A stretch of DNA of 34,840 nucleotides from Cytophagia bacterium CHB2 (GCA_030263535.1 SZPB01000015.1:1-34840); one strand, 5' to 3'; numbered from the stretch's first letter, positions 8,243 through 15,843 are shown. Notes: generated by a model from the sequence alone, not told the origin. Numbers and translations: made by a program.

Positions 8243-8634
8243 GGTGTAAAGCACATTGTCTGATCGCGCTTTACGTTGTCGCAATGCGTGAACTGACAGG
8301 GGCCAACAAAAATCTTGCATTTATGGCGCATGCGCTATATATTCATCCTTCGTTTTTAAAGCAAGAACTTTGTTTCGATTTGATTCACACCACAGGTAAG
8401 TATGATGCAATCGGATTTGCTCAAAACGCGTGAGTTCAAAAAGCGGCTGCTTATTAATGCCATGCACGATGAGCGATACATGCTTTTCTGCGTAAAGCTT
8501 CTCGCGTCCGCGAGAAAAAATTCGAATGCACCTGCTTGCCAGGTGCATTTTTGTTTTTAGCTGGATTATTGCTTTTGTTGGCTCTTGGGCTTTGGTACAA
8601 CTATTCAAACGAATCTTTTTAAGATGGGAAACAT
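8243..8634. other. Non-coding stretch with hairpins upstream of the zinc-ribbon gene
   Basis: No convincing gene is seen. It holds a GCGCATGCGC palindrome (8326-8335), a perfect 8-bp hairpin TTCTCGCG-TC-CGCGAGAA (8499-8516) and a strong terminator (8525-8558). A 52-codon frame from 8403 on the plus strand runs into the terminator and has no good ribosome site. The terminator with no gene before it makes a small RNA possible; no known RNA family is recognised. Confidence 0.4.
8525..8558 (+). terminator. Intrinsic terminator with no obvious gene before it
   Basis: AATGCACCTG-CTTGC-CAGGTGCATT is a perfect 10-bp stem with a 5-base loop, followed by TTTGTTTTT. It sits 77 bases before the zinc-ribbon gene and about 550 bases after the previous plus-strand gene. 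Confidence 0.8.
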
Positions 8635-9363
8635 ATGCTAGCCTCCGTTCTTCAAACCCTATTAGAAGTACAAAAAATTGATCGGCAATTGCTCCGCCTG
8701 GAAAAAGCCAAAGGCGATTTGCCGCAACGCTTGGCCGAGCTTAAGCAGCGCCTTGCCAGCTCAGCGCTCAAACTGGAAGATAACAGGGCCAAGCTGGCCG
8801 CAACTGAGCGCGAGCGTCGCGCACTCGAAGGCGCAATTAGCCTGGCGAAAGAACGCAAAAAGAAATATGAGACACAGCTTTTCTCCGTGAAAAACAACAA
8901 AGAGTACGACGCCATCACGCTTGAAATCGAAACTGTGGAAAAAGAAAACGATCAAGGCGAGACTAAAGTTCTGGGCTATTTCGAAGAAGAGAAAAAACTC
9001 AACGACGACGTCTCGTCTCAACAAGCGGCTTTGCAACAGCTGGAGCAAGAGGCGCGTGAACAAGAGGCCGAGTTGAATCTCCTGCTGGAGGAGACAAAAA
9101 ACCATGTTGCCGAATTGACCAACATGCGCGCCGGCCTAGCGCAAAGCGTGAAACCGAATTTGTTACGCACCTATGAACGCATCCTGCGTAGCCGGGAAGA
9201 CTCCGCCGTGGTGCAGCTTTCACGAGGCGGCTGCGGGGGTTGCGGCACGCGCATTCCACCGCAGCGCATGATGGAGATTCGTGAAATGAAACAGATTTTT
9301 TTCTGCGAAAATTGCGGTCGCATTTTGGTTTGGCAGGAAGACGAAGAAGCCGTGGCGGTTTAA
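8635..9363 (+). CDS. Coiled-coil protein with C4-type zinc ribbon (COG1579 type)
   Basis: A 242-residue cytoplasmic protein. Residues ~5-175 form a long antiparallel coiled coil rich in K, E, Q and L (LQTLLEVQKIDRQLLRLEK at the start, then LFSVKNNKEYDAITLEIE, a conserved element of the family). A C-terminal zinc ribbon has CxxC pairs at Cys200/Cys203 (GGCGGCGTRIPPQ) and Cys224/Cys227 (FFCENCGRIL). This is the architecture of the COG1579/DUF164 family, sometimes thought to bind nucleic acid or to act in envelope and secretion systems; the exact role is unknown. The ribosome site before 8635 is weak, but the family pattern starts at this ATG. The RNase P RNA begins two bases after its stop codon, so the two may be transcribed together. 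Confidence 0.9.
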   Translation: MLASVLQTLLEVQKIDRQLLRLEKAKGDLPQRLAELKQRLASSALKLEDNRAKLAATERERRALEGAISLAKERKKKYETQLFSVKNNKEYDAITLEIETVEKENDQGETKVLGYFEEEKKLNDDVSSQQAALQQLEQEAREQEAELNLLLEETKNHVAELTNMRAGLAQSVKPNLLRTYERILRSREDSAVVQLSRGGCGGCGTRIPPQRMMEIREMKQIFFCENCGRILVWQEDEEAVAV

Positions 9364-9364
9364 A

Positions 9365-9729
9365 CGAAGCGAGCCGGATCATCGCGTCTCGCCTCGCGCA
9401 AGCGAAACGAGACGAGGAAAGTCCGAACACGATAGAGCAGAGTAAGAGGTAACGCCTCTCGCTAGTGATAGCGCTATAGGGCCACAGAAACCAGGTCTGT
9501 TCCGCCCTGCGGAATAAGAGTGAAAAGGGTAACCAGTACTCCGTGCAAATGCAAATAGGCTTACGCTTGTCCCGCTTTTAAAAATTTTCAACGCTCTGGC
9601 GGGACATGAAGAGCGGCTCGCTCGAGTAAGCGGGTAGCATGCTCGAGGTTGCCGGCGACGGCAGCCCTAGATAAATGATGATCAGCCCGTTTCAGCGGGA
9701 TACAGAATTCGGCTTACAGGCTCACTTCG
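9365..9729 (+). ncRNA. rnpB: RNase P RNA (bacterial class A)
   Basis: This is the catalytic RNA that matures tRNA 5' ends. The universal core is plain: GAGGAAAGTCCGAACAC (from about 9412) near the 5' side, ACAGAAACCAGG in the middle, and the 3' core ACAGAATTCGGCTTACAGG (about 9702-9720). The P1 stem pairs CGAAGCGAGCC (9365-9375) with GGCTCACTTCG (9719-9729), with one mismatch, which sets both ends. The ~365-base length is normal for class A. An internal arm near 9569-9608 pairs TGTCCCGC with GCGGGACA around an AT-rich loop. It lies two bases after the zinc-ribbon gene and is followed at once by a strong terminator. Confidence 0.97.
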
Positions 9730-9731
9730 AC

Positions 9732-9768
9732 AAGGGCATTCCGTCACGACGGAATGCCCTTTTGTTTG
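9732..9768 (+). terminator. Terminator of rnpB
   Basis: AAGGGCATTCCGT-CACG-ACGGAATGCCCTT is a perfect 13-bp stem with a 4-base loop followed by a T-rich run. It starts three bases after the P1 stem of the RNase P RNA. Confidence 0.93.
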
Positions 9769-9972
9769 TATCCAATTGCGCACTGTATGCGCCCCCGCTG
9801 AAGCAGTTTTGATGATTTTCTCATTTCATTCATTTGGTGGTATATTTGTTTTGTCGGCAGGATCGACGATCGCAGCAGAGACGATCGGGGTTGATTATTT
9901 TTGTGTAGAAAACAAAGGCCACACGTTTACCAAGAACTTCAACCGTAGATTTCAAAATTCAAAGGACACAAC

Positions 9973-10836
9973 ATGAAAGGTATTATCCTGGCCGGCGGCA
10001 GCGGCACACGCCTCTATCCCATCACCCACGTCATCAGCAAACAACTGCTGCCGGTTTATGACAAACCGATGATTTATTATCCGCTGTCGGTTTTGATGCT
10101 GGCCGGTATTCGCGATATCCTCATCATTTCCACGCCGCAGGATTTGCCGCGCTTTCGTGAGTTGTTGGGCGATGGGCAGCGCTTCGGCTTGCAATTCAGT
10201 TATGCCGAACAACCGCGCCCCGAAGGTTTGGCGCAGGCCTTCATCATTGGCGAACAATTCATTGGATCGGATAACGTCGCGCTGGTATTGGGTGACAACA
10301 TTTTTTATGGCCACGGCTTTCCCGAAATACTCCGCAACGCGGCGCAGCAAAAATCTGGCGCAACGGTGTTTGCTTATTTCGTGCGCGACCCCGAACGCTA
10401 TGGTGTGGTGGAATTCGACAAGAATTATCGTGCGCTTAGCATCGAAGAAAAGCCGGTCAAGCCAAAATCAAATTATGCTGTTACGGGACTCTATTTTTAT
10501 GATAACCAAATCGTCAGTATCGCCAAGCATCTCAAACCCTCGACGCGCGGCGAATTGGAAATCACGGATGCGAACCGCGCCTACCTCGCCTCCAATGCCC
10601 TGCATGTTGAAGTGCTGGGCCGGGGCTTCGCCTGGCTCGATACCGGCACGCATGATTCGTTGATCGAGGCAGCAACCTATGTTGCAACCGTCGAAAAACG
10701 CCAGGGGCTGAAAATTTCCTGTGTTGAAGAAATTGCCTATCGCATGGGTTATATTGATGCGCAACAACTGCGCGCGCTCGCCGCGCCGCTTGCCAAAAAT
10801 GAATACGGCAAATATTTGCTGGATTTGCTGCGGTGA
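9973..10836 (+). CDS. rfbA: Glucose-1-phosphate thymidylyltransferase
   Basis: Makes dTDP-glucose from dTTP and glucose-1-phosphate, the first step of dTDP-L-rhamnose and related dTDP-sugar synthesis for surface polysaccharides. The full-length 287-residue chain has the nucleotide-binding loop [11 protein letters not shown] near the start, [20 protein letters not shown], the metal-binding [49 protein letters not shown] and [15 protein letters not shown], all typical RmlA signatures. AAAGGA precedes the ATG at suitable distance. The other rml genes (B, C, D) are not next to it, which is unusual compared with the common rml clusters; they are presumably elsewhere in the genome. Confidence 0.96.
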   Translation: MKGIILAGGSGTRLYPITHVISKQLLPVYDKPMIYYPLSVLMLAGIRDILIISTPQDLPRFRELLGDGQRFGLQFSYAEQPRPEGLAQAFIIGEQFIGSDNVALVLGDNIFYGHGFPEILRNAAQQKSGATVFAYFVRDPERYGVVEFDKNYRALSIEEKPVKPKSNYAVTGLYFYDNQIVSIAKHLKPSTRGELEITDANRAYLASNALHVEVLGRGFAWLDTGTHDSLIEAATYVATVEKRQGLKISCVEEIAYRMGYIDAQQLRALAAPLAKNEYGKYLLDLLR

Positions 10837-10980
10837 GAACGATGTCCGGCGCTCATAACAATTCGGCCATGACGAATCAGCACGATTGAAAAAATTTCAA
10901 ATGGCGATGGAATAAAGCCGCCTGCCGCGAGTAGAATAAGCAAAACAAATTTTGTTTGGATCATTCTGCCGGAGAGCTCT

Positions 10981-11565
10981 ATGAAGTCGCCTGTAATTTT
11001 TCTGCCATTCTTGTTGATGGCGTTCAGCCTGGCAAACGGCCAGGGCCTCATCATTCGCCCGGATTTTCAGCCCACCGAACTGGAATTGCGCCGTCATGCA
11101 ATCAATGCACAGTTACATGAACAAATGGCCGTCGTGACGGTCGAGCATGAATTTTACAATCCCGGGGCAACGACCGTTGAGGGCACATTTCTTTTTCCCC
11201 TTCCAGCCAACGCGCACGTTTCGCGCTTCAGCATGAACGTCGACGGCAAGGAGATGGCCGGAGAGCTATTGAGCGCCGAGGAAGCGCGCGGCATTTACGA
11301 AAATATCGTGCGCCAACAGCTTGATCCGGCATTGCTGGAAATGGCTGATTACCGCACCTTTCGCGCGCGTATTTTCCCCATTCCTGCCAAAGCCACACGC
11401 AAGTTAACCCTGCGCTACGACGCCAGTCTCGCGCGCGAGGGCAACACGGTCACGTTTCAATATCCCATGCAGGGGAATCTGACCCATCGCCGCGTCCCCT
11501 GCCTCCTCGCCCGATTGCTCCAATTCCGTTCGAGCGCGAGCGCTCGCAGCAACCTGAAAGGGTGA
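10981..11565 (+). CDS. VIT domain protein, first part of a frameshifted VIT-VWA gene
   Basis: A signal peptide (MKSPVIFLPFLLMAFSLANG) is followed by a VIT (vault/inter-alpha-trypsin inhibitor) domain: VTVEHEFYNPGATTVEGTF, FPLPANAHVSRFSMNVDG, LLSAEEARGIYENIVRQQLD, FRARIFPIPAKATRKLTLRY. After TFQYPMQG (about 11475) the frame turns into unrelated Arg- and Ser-rich sequence and stops at 11565. The missing continuation is found at once in the -1 frame (ESDPSPRPLPPRPIAPIPFE, leading into the next entry). I therefore read 10981-13214 as one gene of about 740 codons with a one-base loss in the GGGG run at 11472-11475, or a slippage site. CGGAGAG a few bases before 10981 supports the start. The product should be exported to the periplasm or surface. 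Confidence 0.85.
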   Translation: MKSPVIFLPFLLMAFSLANGQGLIIRPDFQPTELELRRHAINAQLHEQMAVVTVEHEFYNPGATTVEGTFLFPLPANAHVSRFSMNVDGKEMAGELLSAEEARGIYENIVRQQLDPALLEMADYRTFRARIFPIPAKATRKLTLRYDASLAREGNTVTFQYPMQGNLTHRRVPCLLARLLQFRSSASARSNLKG

Positions 11566-13214
11566 AATCACAACAGAGCTTTTTGCGCATTGAAATGCAG
11601 TCGGAAACCGCATTGCGAAATATTTATTCACCTTCGCATCGCGTCGAAATCCGGCAGCCTGACGATCGCCATGCGACTGTAGAATGTGAAATGACGAATG
11701 CGCTGGACGGTCGCGATTTTCTGCTCTACTACTCACTCGATCCCAACGAAATCGCCACGACCCTGTTAACGCATCGTCCGGAAACCGGAAAACCCGGCTA
11801 TTTCATCCTGCTCATCTCGCCGCAAGTCGAGCTTAATGAGAATCAAGTTCAGGCCAAGGATTTGGTCTTGGTACTCGACACCTCGGGCAGCATGGCGGGC
11901 GAAAAAATCGAGCAGGCCAAAGCAGCCTTGCGTTATTGTTTGCAACGGCTCGGTGAACGCGACCGTTTTGGGCTGGTAACCTTCAGTTCCGAGGCCAGAG
12001 TTTTTCGGTCGACACTAGCGGGTATTACTGAACGCGAGGATGCGCTTTGGCAGGTTGATAAACTGGAAGCCACCGGCGGTACGAACATCAACGAAGCCTT
12101 GCTTGCTGCGCATAAACTTTTGCGTGACTCACCGGCGGGACGCGGCATGATCATTTTTCTTACTGATGGCTTGCCTTCCGTGGGCGTGCAAGATGAAGGG
12201 CAAATTCGGCGCAACCTCCAGCAGGCCAACAGCAACGAGGTTCGCCTGTTCTCATTCGGCGTCGGCTTCGATGTCAACACCAAATTGCTCGACGGCCTCG
12301 GCCGCGATCATCACGCTTTCGCCGATTATATTTCACCGCAAGAGAATATCGAAGAACGCGTATCGACATTCTATGATAAAGTCCGCTACCCGGTGATGCG
12401 CAACATGGAATACGAATTTCGCGGCACGGACGTAAGGCTGTTGTCTCCGCGCCAACTGCCGGATTTATTCAAAGGCGGGCAAATTATTCTGGCGGGCCGC
12501 TACCAGCAAGCGGGGCATGCCAGCTTGATTCTGCGCGGACAAGCCGGAGAGCAGCGTCAAACATTTCAATATGAATTTGATTTTCCCCGGCGCGAGCGCG
12601 AACGCGAGTTTGTGGCAAGACTGTGGGCCACGCGACGCGTCGGCGATTTGCTGGAGGACATTCGACTCAACGGCGAAAACGCAGAATTAAAAAACGAAGT
12701 GATCAGCCTGGCAAAGGAATTCCGCCTGGTCACGCCCTACACTTCATATCTCGTTCGGGAAGAGGAAACGTTAGCAGGAGATGCTGCAGCTTTGCCTGGT
12801 GTATTCCAGCAAATGGAGAGACGCTGGGCCGCAGAGCCGTCGCGGGAAATGCTCATGAAGGCCTCTTCCGGTGCAGGCGCAGTGGCAATGAGCCAATCCA
12901 TTCGTGAGATGAAGGAGGCCGAGGTTGTCGCTGCACCGAAACAGGCCAGCGTGGTTGTCGTAAAAGGGCGTGTCATGGCGCTAAATCCGGACGGCGTCTG
13001 GATCGATACGGAGTTCAAACCAGTACTCGAGACGGTTAAAATTGTCTTTGCTTCGAATGCCTACTTCACGTTTCTTCGCCTCTTTCCAGAGGCCGGGGAT
13101 TTTTGCCGTCTCGGCCAGAAAGTGATTTTTAATTGGCAAGGTAAATTCGTCGAGATCGGAGAAAAAGGCGAAAAACAAATGGATGCAACCAAATTGCGCG
13201 AGTTGATGAATTGA
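11562..13214 (+). CDS. von Willebrand factor A domain protein, second part of the VIT-VWA gene
   Basis: The frame opens upstream of the GTG at 11562 and carries the continuation of the VIT protein. The VWA domain starts at DLVLVLDTSGSMAGEKI, a complete MIDAS DxSxS motif, continues with GGTNINEALLAAHKLL and IIFLTDGLPSVGV, and ends in the ISPQENIEERVSTFYDKV stretch typical of VIT-VWA proteins. A linker and a conserved beta region (PDLFKGGQIILAGRY) follow, then LVTPYTSYLVREEE, the usual end of the family core. The last ~85 residues (from VVVVKGRVMALNPDGVW) are an extra module not recognised. The metal-binding fold suggests adhesion or protein-protein contact outside the cytoplasm. The GTG (11562-11564) overlaps the TGA of the upstream frame (GTGA), so separate coupled translation is possible, but the product would then lack a signal peptide. 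Confidence 0.85.
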   Translation: MKSQQSFLRIEMQSETALRNIYSPSHRVEIRQPDDRHATVECEMTNALDGRDFLLYYSLDPNEIATTLLTHRPETGKPGYFILLISPQVELNENQVQAKDLVLVLDTSGSMAGEKIEQAKAALRYCLQRLGERDRFGLVTFSSEARVFRSTLAGITEREDALWQVDKLEATGGTNINEALLAAHKLLRDSPAGRGMIIFLTDGLPSVGVQDEGQIRRNLQQANSNEVRLFSFGVGFDVNTKLLDGLGRDHHAFADYISPQENIEERVSTFYDKVRYPVMRNMEYEFRGTDVRLLSPRQLPDLFKGGQIILAGRYQQAGHASLILRGQAGEQRQTFQYEFDFPRREREREFVARLWATRRVGDLLEDIRLNGENAELKNEVISLAKEFRLVTPYTSYLVREEETLAGDAAALPGVFQQMERRWAAEPSREMLMKASSGAGAVAMSQSIREMKEAEVVAAPKQASVVVVKGRVMALNPDGVWIDTEFKPVLETVKIVFASNAYFTFLRLFPEAGDFCRLGQKVIFNWQGKFVEIGEKGEKQMDATKLRELMN

Positions 13215-13392
13215 AGGATTGACTCTCATCGCCCGTTCGTTAAAGACGAAGATTGTCAGCCGAGCCCAACAATCCAGTCATGTTGAAAGCCGGCAAACGC
13301 TTTGTTATTTTGATTTGGAAATTTTCCAGAAACTTTGCATAATGGCGTCATCAACTCTGCATTCCGTTTCAAAGAAATACAGGAGAATAATT

Positions 13393-13800
13393 ATGAGCCT
13401 GTGGGAAAAAATTGCAAAAGATTTGCAGCAAAGCGCCACAACATTCAGTGAAATGGCCAGTGATTTCATTAAAAGCGGCGCCGAAGTGATTCGTGAGGGT
13501 ATTGAAGTCGCTTCCGAAAAAACCGCACAAGCCACCAAGCTCGCCAAGCTCAAGTGGGAAAAGAGCATGATCCATCGTGATATTGAGAAGGCCTTTCTCG
13601 CGCTCGGCGGTCAAGCCTATGAGCTTCACGTGCAGGGAAAGCTGGCAGATTTAGCGACGGTGGCTTTCGATAAGCTCGAAGAGTTGCGCATTCTCGAAAG
13701 CAAGCTTGACGGCAAAGATCAAGAAATTGCCGATCTCCAAAATACCGCCACGGCTAGCGCCCCCAAGCAAGACACAACGGCACATTCGACCCAATCATGA
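13393..13800 (+). CDS. Small helical protein of unknown function
   Basis: I do not recognise a named family. The 135-residue product (MSLWEKIAKDLQQSATTFSE) is predicted to be almost all helix: an amphipathic N-terminal half with regular Ala and Glu, a KLAKLKWEKSMIHRDIEKAF stretch in the middle, a second helix (FDKLEELRILESKLDGKDQE) and a disordered Thr/Ser/Ala-rich tail. There is no signal peptide and no membrane segment. The reading frame is open far upstream, but AGGAG seven bases before the ATG at 13393 fixes this start. It ends 18 bases before the RuBisCO-like gene, so the two are probably co-transcribed; whether they work together is unknown. The repeated small residues recall phasin- or YtxH-like helical proteins, but the resemblance is too loose to name. 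Confidence 0.75.
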   Translation: MSLWEKIAKDLQQSATTFSEMASDFIKSGAEVIREGIEVASEKTAQATKLAKLKWEKSMIHRDIEKAFLALGGQAYELHVQGKLADLATVAFDKLEELRILESKLDGKDQEIADLQNTATASAPKQDTTAHSTQS

Positions 13801-13818
13801 AATAGACAGGAGACCAGC

Positions 13819-14997
13819 ATGAGTTACATCAACAAAGCCTATGAGCCCAAACCTACGGATGTCTTGTGCAGCTATTATCTTGAACCGGCGCCCAAAAGAA
13901 CATTAATCGAGGCCGCCGAGGAGTTATGCAAGAAAGCTTCTGTTGATGTTTTAGGTGGAGAAATCGTGAGCAAGCTGCGCGCTTCCGCATACGAAGTGCA
14001 TGAGGAGGGTACGCAGGTGGCCTTTCCTGCCGAGCTTTTTGAAGGCGGGAATATTCCGCAAATGTTGACGATCATCGCAGGCAAAATTTTTGGTTTGGAA
14101 AAAATTGCAAATTTACGTTTGCAGGATGTGCGCTTTCCGGAATGGTGGATAAAAAGTTTTCGCGGCTCTGCGTTTGGCAGCAAGATTGTCGAGAAGCATT
14201 TCGGCAATCCAGCGCGTCCGCTAGTGGCGTCACTCATCAGCCCGGAAGTCGGCCTGCCCCTCGATGCATACAAAGAAAAGGCGGAGGCCTCGTTCTTGGG
14301 CGGCTGCGACATCGTGCGTGACAGCCCGCAGATTCACAACATGTCCCTCAATCCATTTGAGAAGCGTGTCGACGCAATTTTGGCGTTGACGCGAGAGTGT
14401 TCACAAAAAACCGGCATGCCGAAAATGTATTTTCCCAACGTCAGCGGCTCCGGCGATGTTGTGTTGAGTAGAATTAACTATGTGATGAAAAAAGGCGGGC
14501 GGGGCGTGGTAATTGATTTTCAGGCGTGCGGTTTTAGTATCCTGCAAATGGTGCGCAATGAGTTCCCCGAATTGATCGTTTATGCCGATCGCACCTCGCA
14601 TGCTGCGACAGCACGAAATAAACGCCAAGGCATTTCAATGACAACGCTTGGCAAGCTGGCACGCCTCGCCGGCGCCGATCTCGTCGAAATCGGCTCTATT
14701 ACCGGCGACATGGTCGAAACGGAAGCGCATGTCGTGCAACTGCATACGAATTTATTGGCAGATTTATTCAAGACGCGCGACCCGCATCGGTTTGATCAGA
14801 ACTGGCACGGCATCGGAAATAGCCTGCCGGTAACTTCCGGCGGCCTTAAGGCAAATGACGTGCGCGAATTGCGCAATCGTTTCGGCAATCAGATCGTGCT
14901 GCAATTCAATCGCAGCATGACGGGCAAAGAACACGTCTCGAAGCGCCACATCGAGATGTTCCTGGATGAGCTTGGCCCGCTGGTGCCGCTGGTCTAA
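13819..14997 (+). CDS. RuBisCO-like protein (form IV type), catalytic lysines replaced
   Basis: 392 residues align by eye with the large RuBisCO chain: an N-terminal domain ending IAGKIFGLEKIANLRLQDVR, then a TIM-barrel part with RPLVASLISPEVGLPLDAY, FLGGCDIVRDSP, YFPNVSGSGD, YADRTSHAATARNKRQGISM, LVEIGSITGDM and LPVTSGGLKANDVREL. At the positions of spinach Lys175, Lys201 and Lys334 it has Ser141, Arg167 and Asp297. The metal ligands Asp203 and Glu204 are Ser169 and Pro170, and His294 and His327 are Asp257 and Glu290. Arg295 and the SGG phosphate loop (340-342) are kept. CO2 fixation is therefore excluded, and a carbamate-Mg enolase activity as in methionine-salvage MtnW is unlikely. The substrate is unknown. 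AGGAG eight bases before the ATG supports the start. No methionine-salvage or Calvin-cycle gene is nearby. Confidence 0.9.
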   Translation: MSYINKAYEPKPTDVLCSYYLEPAPKRTLIEAAEELCKKASVDVLGGEIVSKLRASAYEVHEEGTQVAFPAELFEGGNIPQMLTIIAGKIFGLEKIANLRLQDVRFPEWWIKSFRGSAFGSKIVEKHFGNPARPLVASLISPEVGLPLDAYKEKAEASFLGGCDIVRDSPQIHNMSLNPFEKRVDAILALTRECSQKTGMPKMYFPNVSGSGDVVLSRINYVMKKGGRGVVIDFQACGFSILQMVRNEFPELIVYADRTSHAATARNKRQGISMTTLGKLARLAGADLVEIGSITGDMVETEAHVVQLHTNLLADLFKTRDPHRFDQNWHGIGNSLPVTSGGLKANDVRELRNRFGNQIVLQFNRSMTGKEHVSKRHIEMFLDELGPLVPLV

Positions 14998-15033
14998 CAA
15001 ATCGGCGATTGCCATTTCCTTACTTTACCCAAT

Positions 15034-15063
15034 AAAAAAGGCTCGTCCTGCGAGCCTTTTTTT
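15034..15063. terminator. Bidirectional terminator after the RuBisCO-like gene
   Basis: AAAAAAGGCTCG-TCCTG-CGAGCCTTTTTT (15034-15062) is a perfect stem flanked by A and T runs, so it can stop the plus-strand RuBisCO-like transcript and the minus-strand coiled-coil transcript ending at 15083. Confidence 0.92.
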
Positions 15064-15082
15064 ATTTCTTGTTGCGCCGAAA

Positions 15083-15595
15083 TCAGGCTGCTTCGAGTTG
15101 CGTGACTCGAACATTCAAATTACTCTGGGCCTCATTCTGATCGCTATCAGATTCTTTCAAACGACTGATTTCATCTTTTAAGCGTAATTGTCCCACCCAG
15201 AGCGCGGTTTTTTCTGTATGGAACTCGTCATATTGTTTTCGGACAAAATCCATCATTGTCAAAATCTCGTTGCGCAATTTCGCGTCGTTTTGCTCGATCG
15301 CTTCTATCCTTGCAAGCAGCATGCCTCCAAATGTCGCAAACTGCTTTTGAATCTTCACTTCGAATTTATAAAAGGCTTGTTTCATTTCCTGACGGAGCTT
15401 CGGGGATTCCTTTGCCGATTCCTGGCGAACCTTCTTGAATTCCCTTGCTGACTCTAGACGGACTTTCTTGAACTCTCGTTTTGATTTCCGACGCATTAAC
15501 CCAATTTTGCTGGACAAGCCATCCACTCTTTTCTCGAGTCGACTCGACCCATTATTGGGGAGCCGCCTTGTCTTCTTACGAGATTTCATAGGCAT
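15083..15595 (-). CDS. Coiled-coil protein with 11-residue repeats
   Basis: No family is recognised. The 170-residue cytoplasmic product starts with a strongly basic segment (MPMKSRKKTRRLPNNGSSRL) and then runs as one long coiled coil. Residues ~45-85 contain successive hendecads: REFKKVRLESA, REFKKVRQESA and KESPKLRQEMK. Eleven-residue periodicity gives a nearly straight coil, as in some filament-forming or nucleoid-associated proteins. The C-terminal part (EIEFx-free, with LRNEILTMMDFVRKQYDEFH) stays helical. The start at 15595 is chosen because GGAGGG lies eight bases upstream and a sigma-70-like promoter lies 30-60 bases upstream; the longer open frame to 15745 would overlap the tRNA terminator. 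The basic N-terminus could bind nucleic acid or membrane, which is inference. Confidence 0.72.
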   Translation of the reverse strand: MPMKSRKKTRRLPNNGSSRLEKRVDGLSSKIGLMRRKSKREFKKVRLESAREFKKVRQESAKESPKLRQEMKQAFYKFEVKIQKQFATFGGMLLARIEAIEQNDAKLRNEILTMMDFVRKQYDEFHTEKTALWVGQLRLKDEISRLKESDSDQNEAQSNLNVRVTQLEAA

Positions 15596-15625
15596 AAGGT
15601 TTTCCCTCCAATTTGAATTCGTGGC

Positions 15626-15654
15626 ATGATAACGAGTCGTTTTTTGAGTCGCAA
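15626..15654 (-). promoter_or_regulatory. Sigma-70-like promoter of the coiled-coil gene
   Basis: On the minus strand TTGCGA (15654-15649) and TATCAT (15631-15626) are exactly 17 bases apart, 31 bases upstream of the ATG at 15595. The -10 box matches 5 of 6 and the -35 box 4 of 6. Confidence 0.6.
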
Positions 15655-15680
15655 CCATTTTTTTAAAACCTTTGCAAACA

Positions 15681-15707
15681 ACAAAGGCTCGCACTAAGCG
15701 AGCCTCG
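15681..15707 (-). terminator. Terminator of the tRNA-Lys pair
   Basis: AGGCTCGC (15685-15692) pairs with GCGAGCCT (15698-15705) around a 5-base loop. On the minus strand the stem is followed by TTTGTTGTTT, about 30 bases after the tRNA-Lys(CTT) 3' end. The stem core is the same as in the terminator at 15034-15063. Confidence 0.75.
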
Positions 15708-15736
15708 TTTTTTCCTTCCTCCCTCTTGACCAACAG

Positions 15737-15809
15737 TGCGCCCACTAGGAATCGAACCTAGAACCTCCGGATTAAGAGTCCGCTGCTCTGCCAGTTGAGC
15801 TATGGGCGC
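15737..15809 (-). tRNA. tRNA-Lys (anticodon CTT)
   Basis: The minus strand folds as a complete 73-base tRNA: acceptor GCGCCCA/TGGGCGC with A73, D arm with AGCTCAACTGGCAGAGC, anticodon loop CTCTTAA (anticodon CTT), and T arm with GGTTCGATTCC. CCA is not encoded. It lies 34 bases downstream of the tRNA-Lys(TTT) gene and shares its transcript. Confidence 0.96.
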
Positions 15810-15843
15810 TTGTCGCAAATTTGCCAGTTTAGAAAACAAACTG

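Noticed and set aside
8403-8560. 52-codon plus-strand frame ending in the terminator
   Set aside because: No ribosome site, and the end of the frame is the terminator stem and T run itself.
13219-13392. Longer N-terminus for the helical protein before the RuBisCO-like gene
   Set aside because: The added residues look non-coding (Cys, Arg, Ser mix), while AGGAG sits just before the ATG at 13393.
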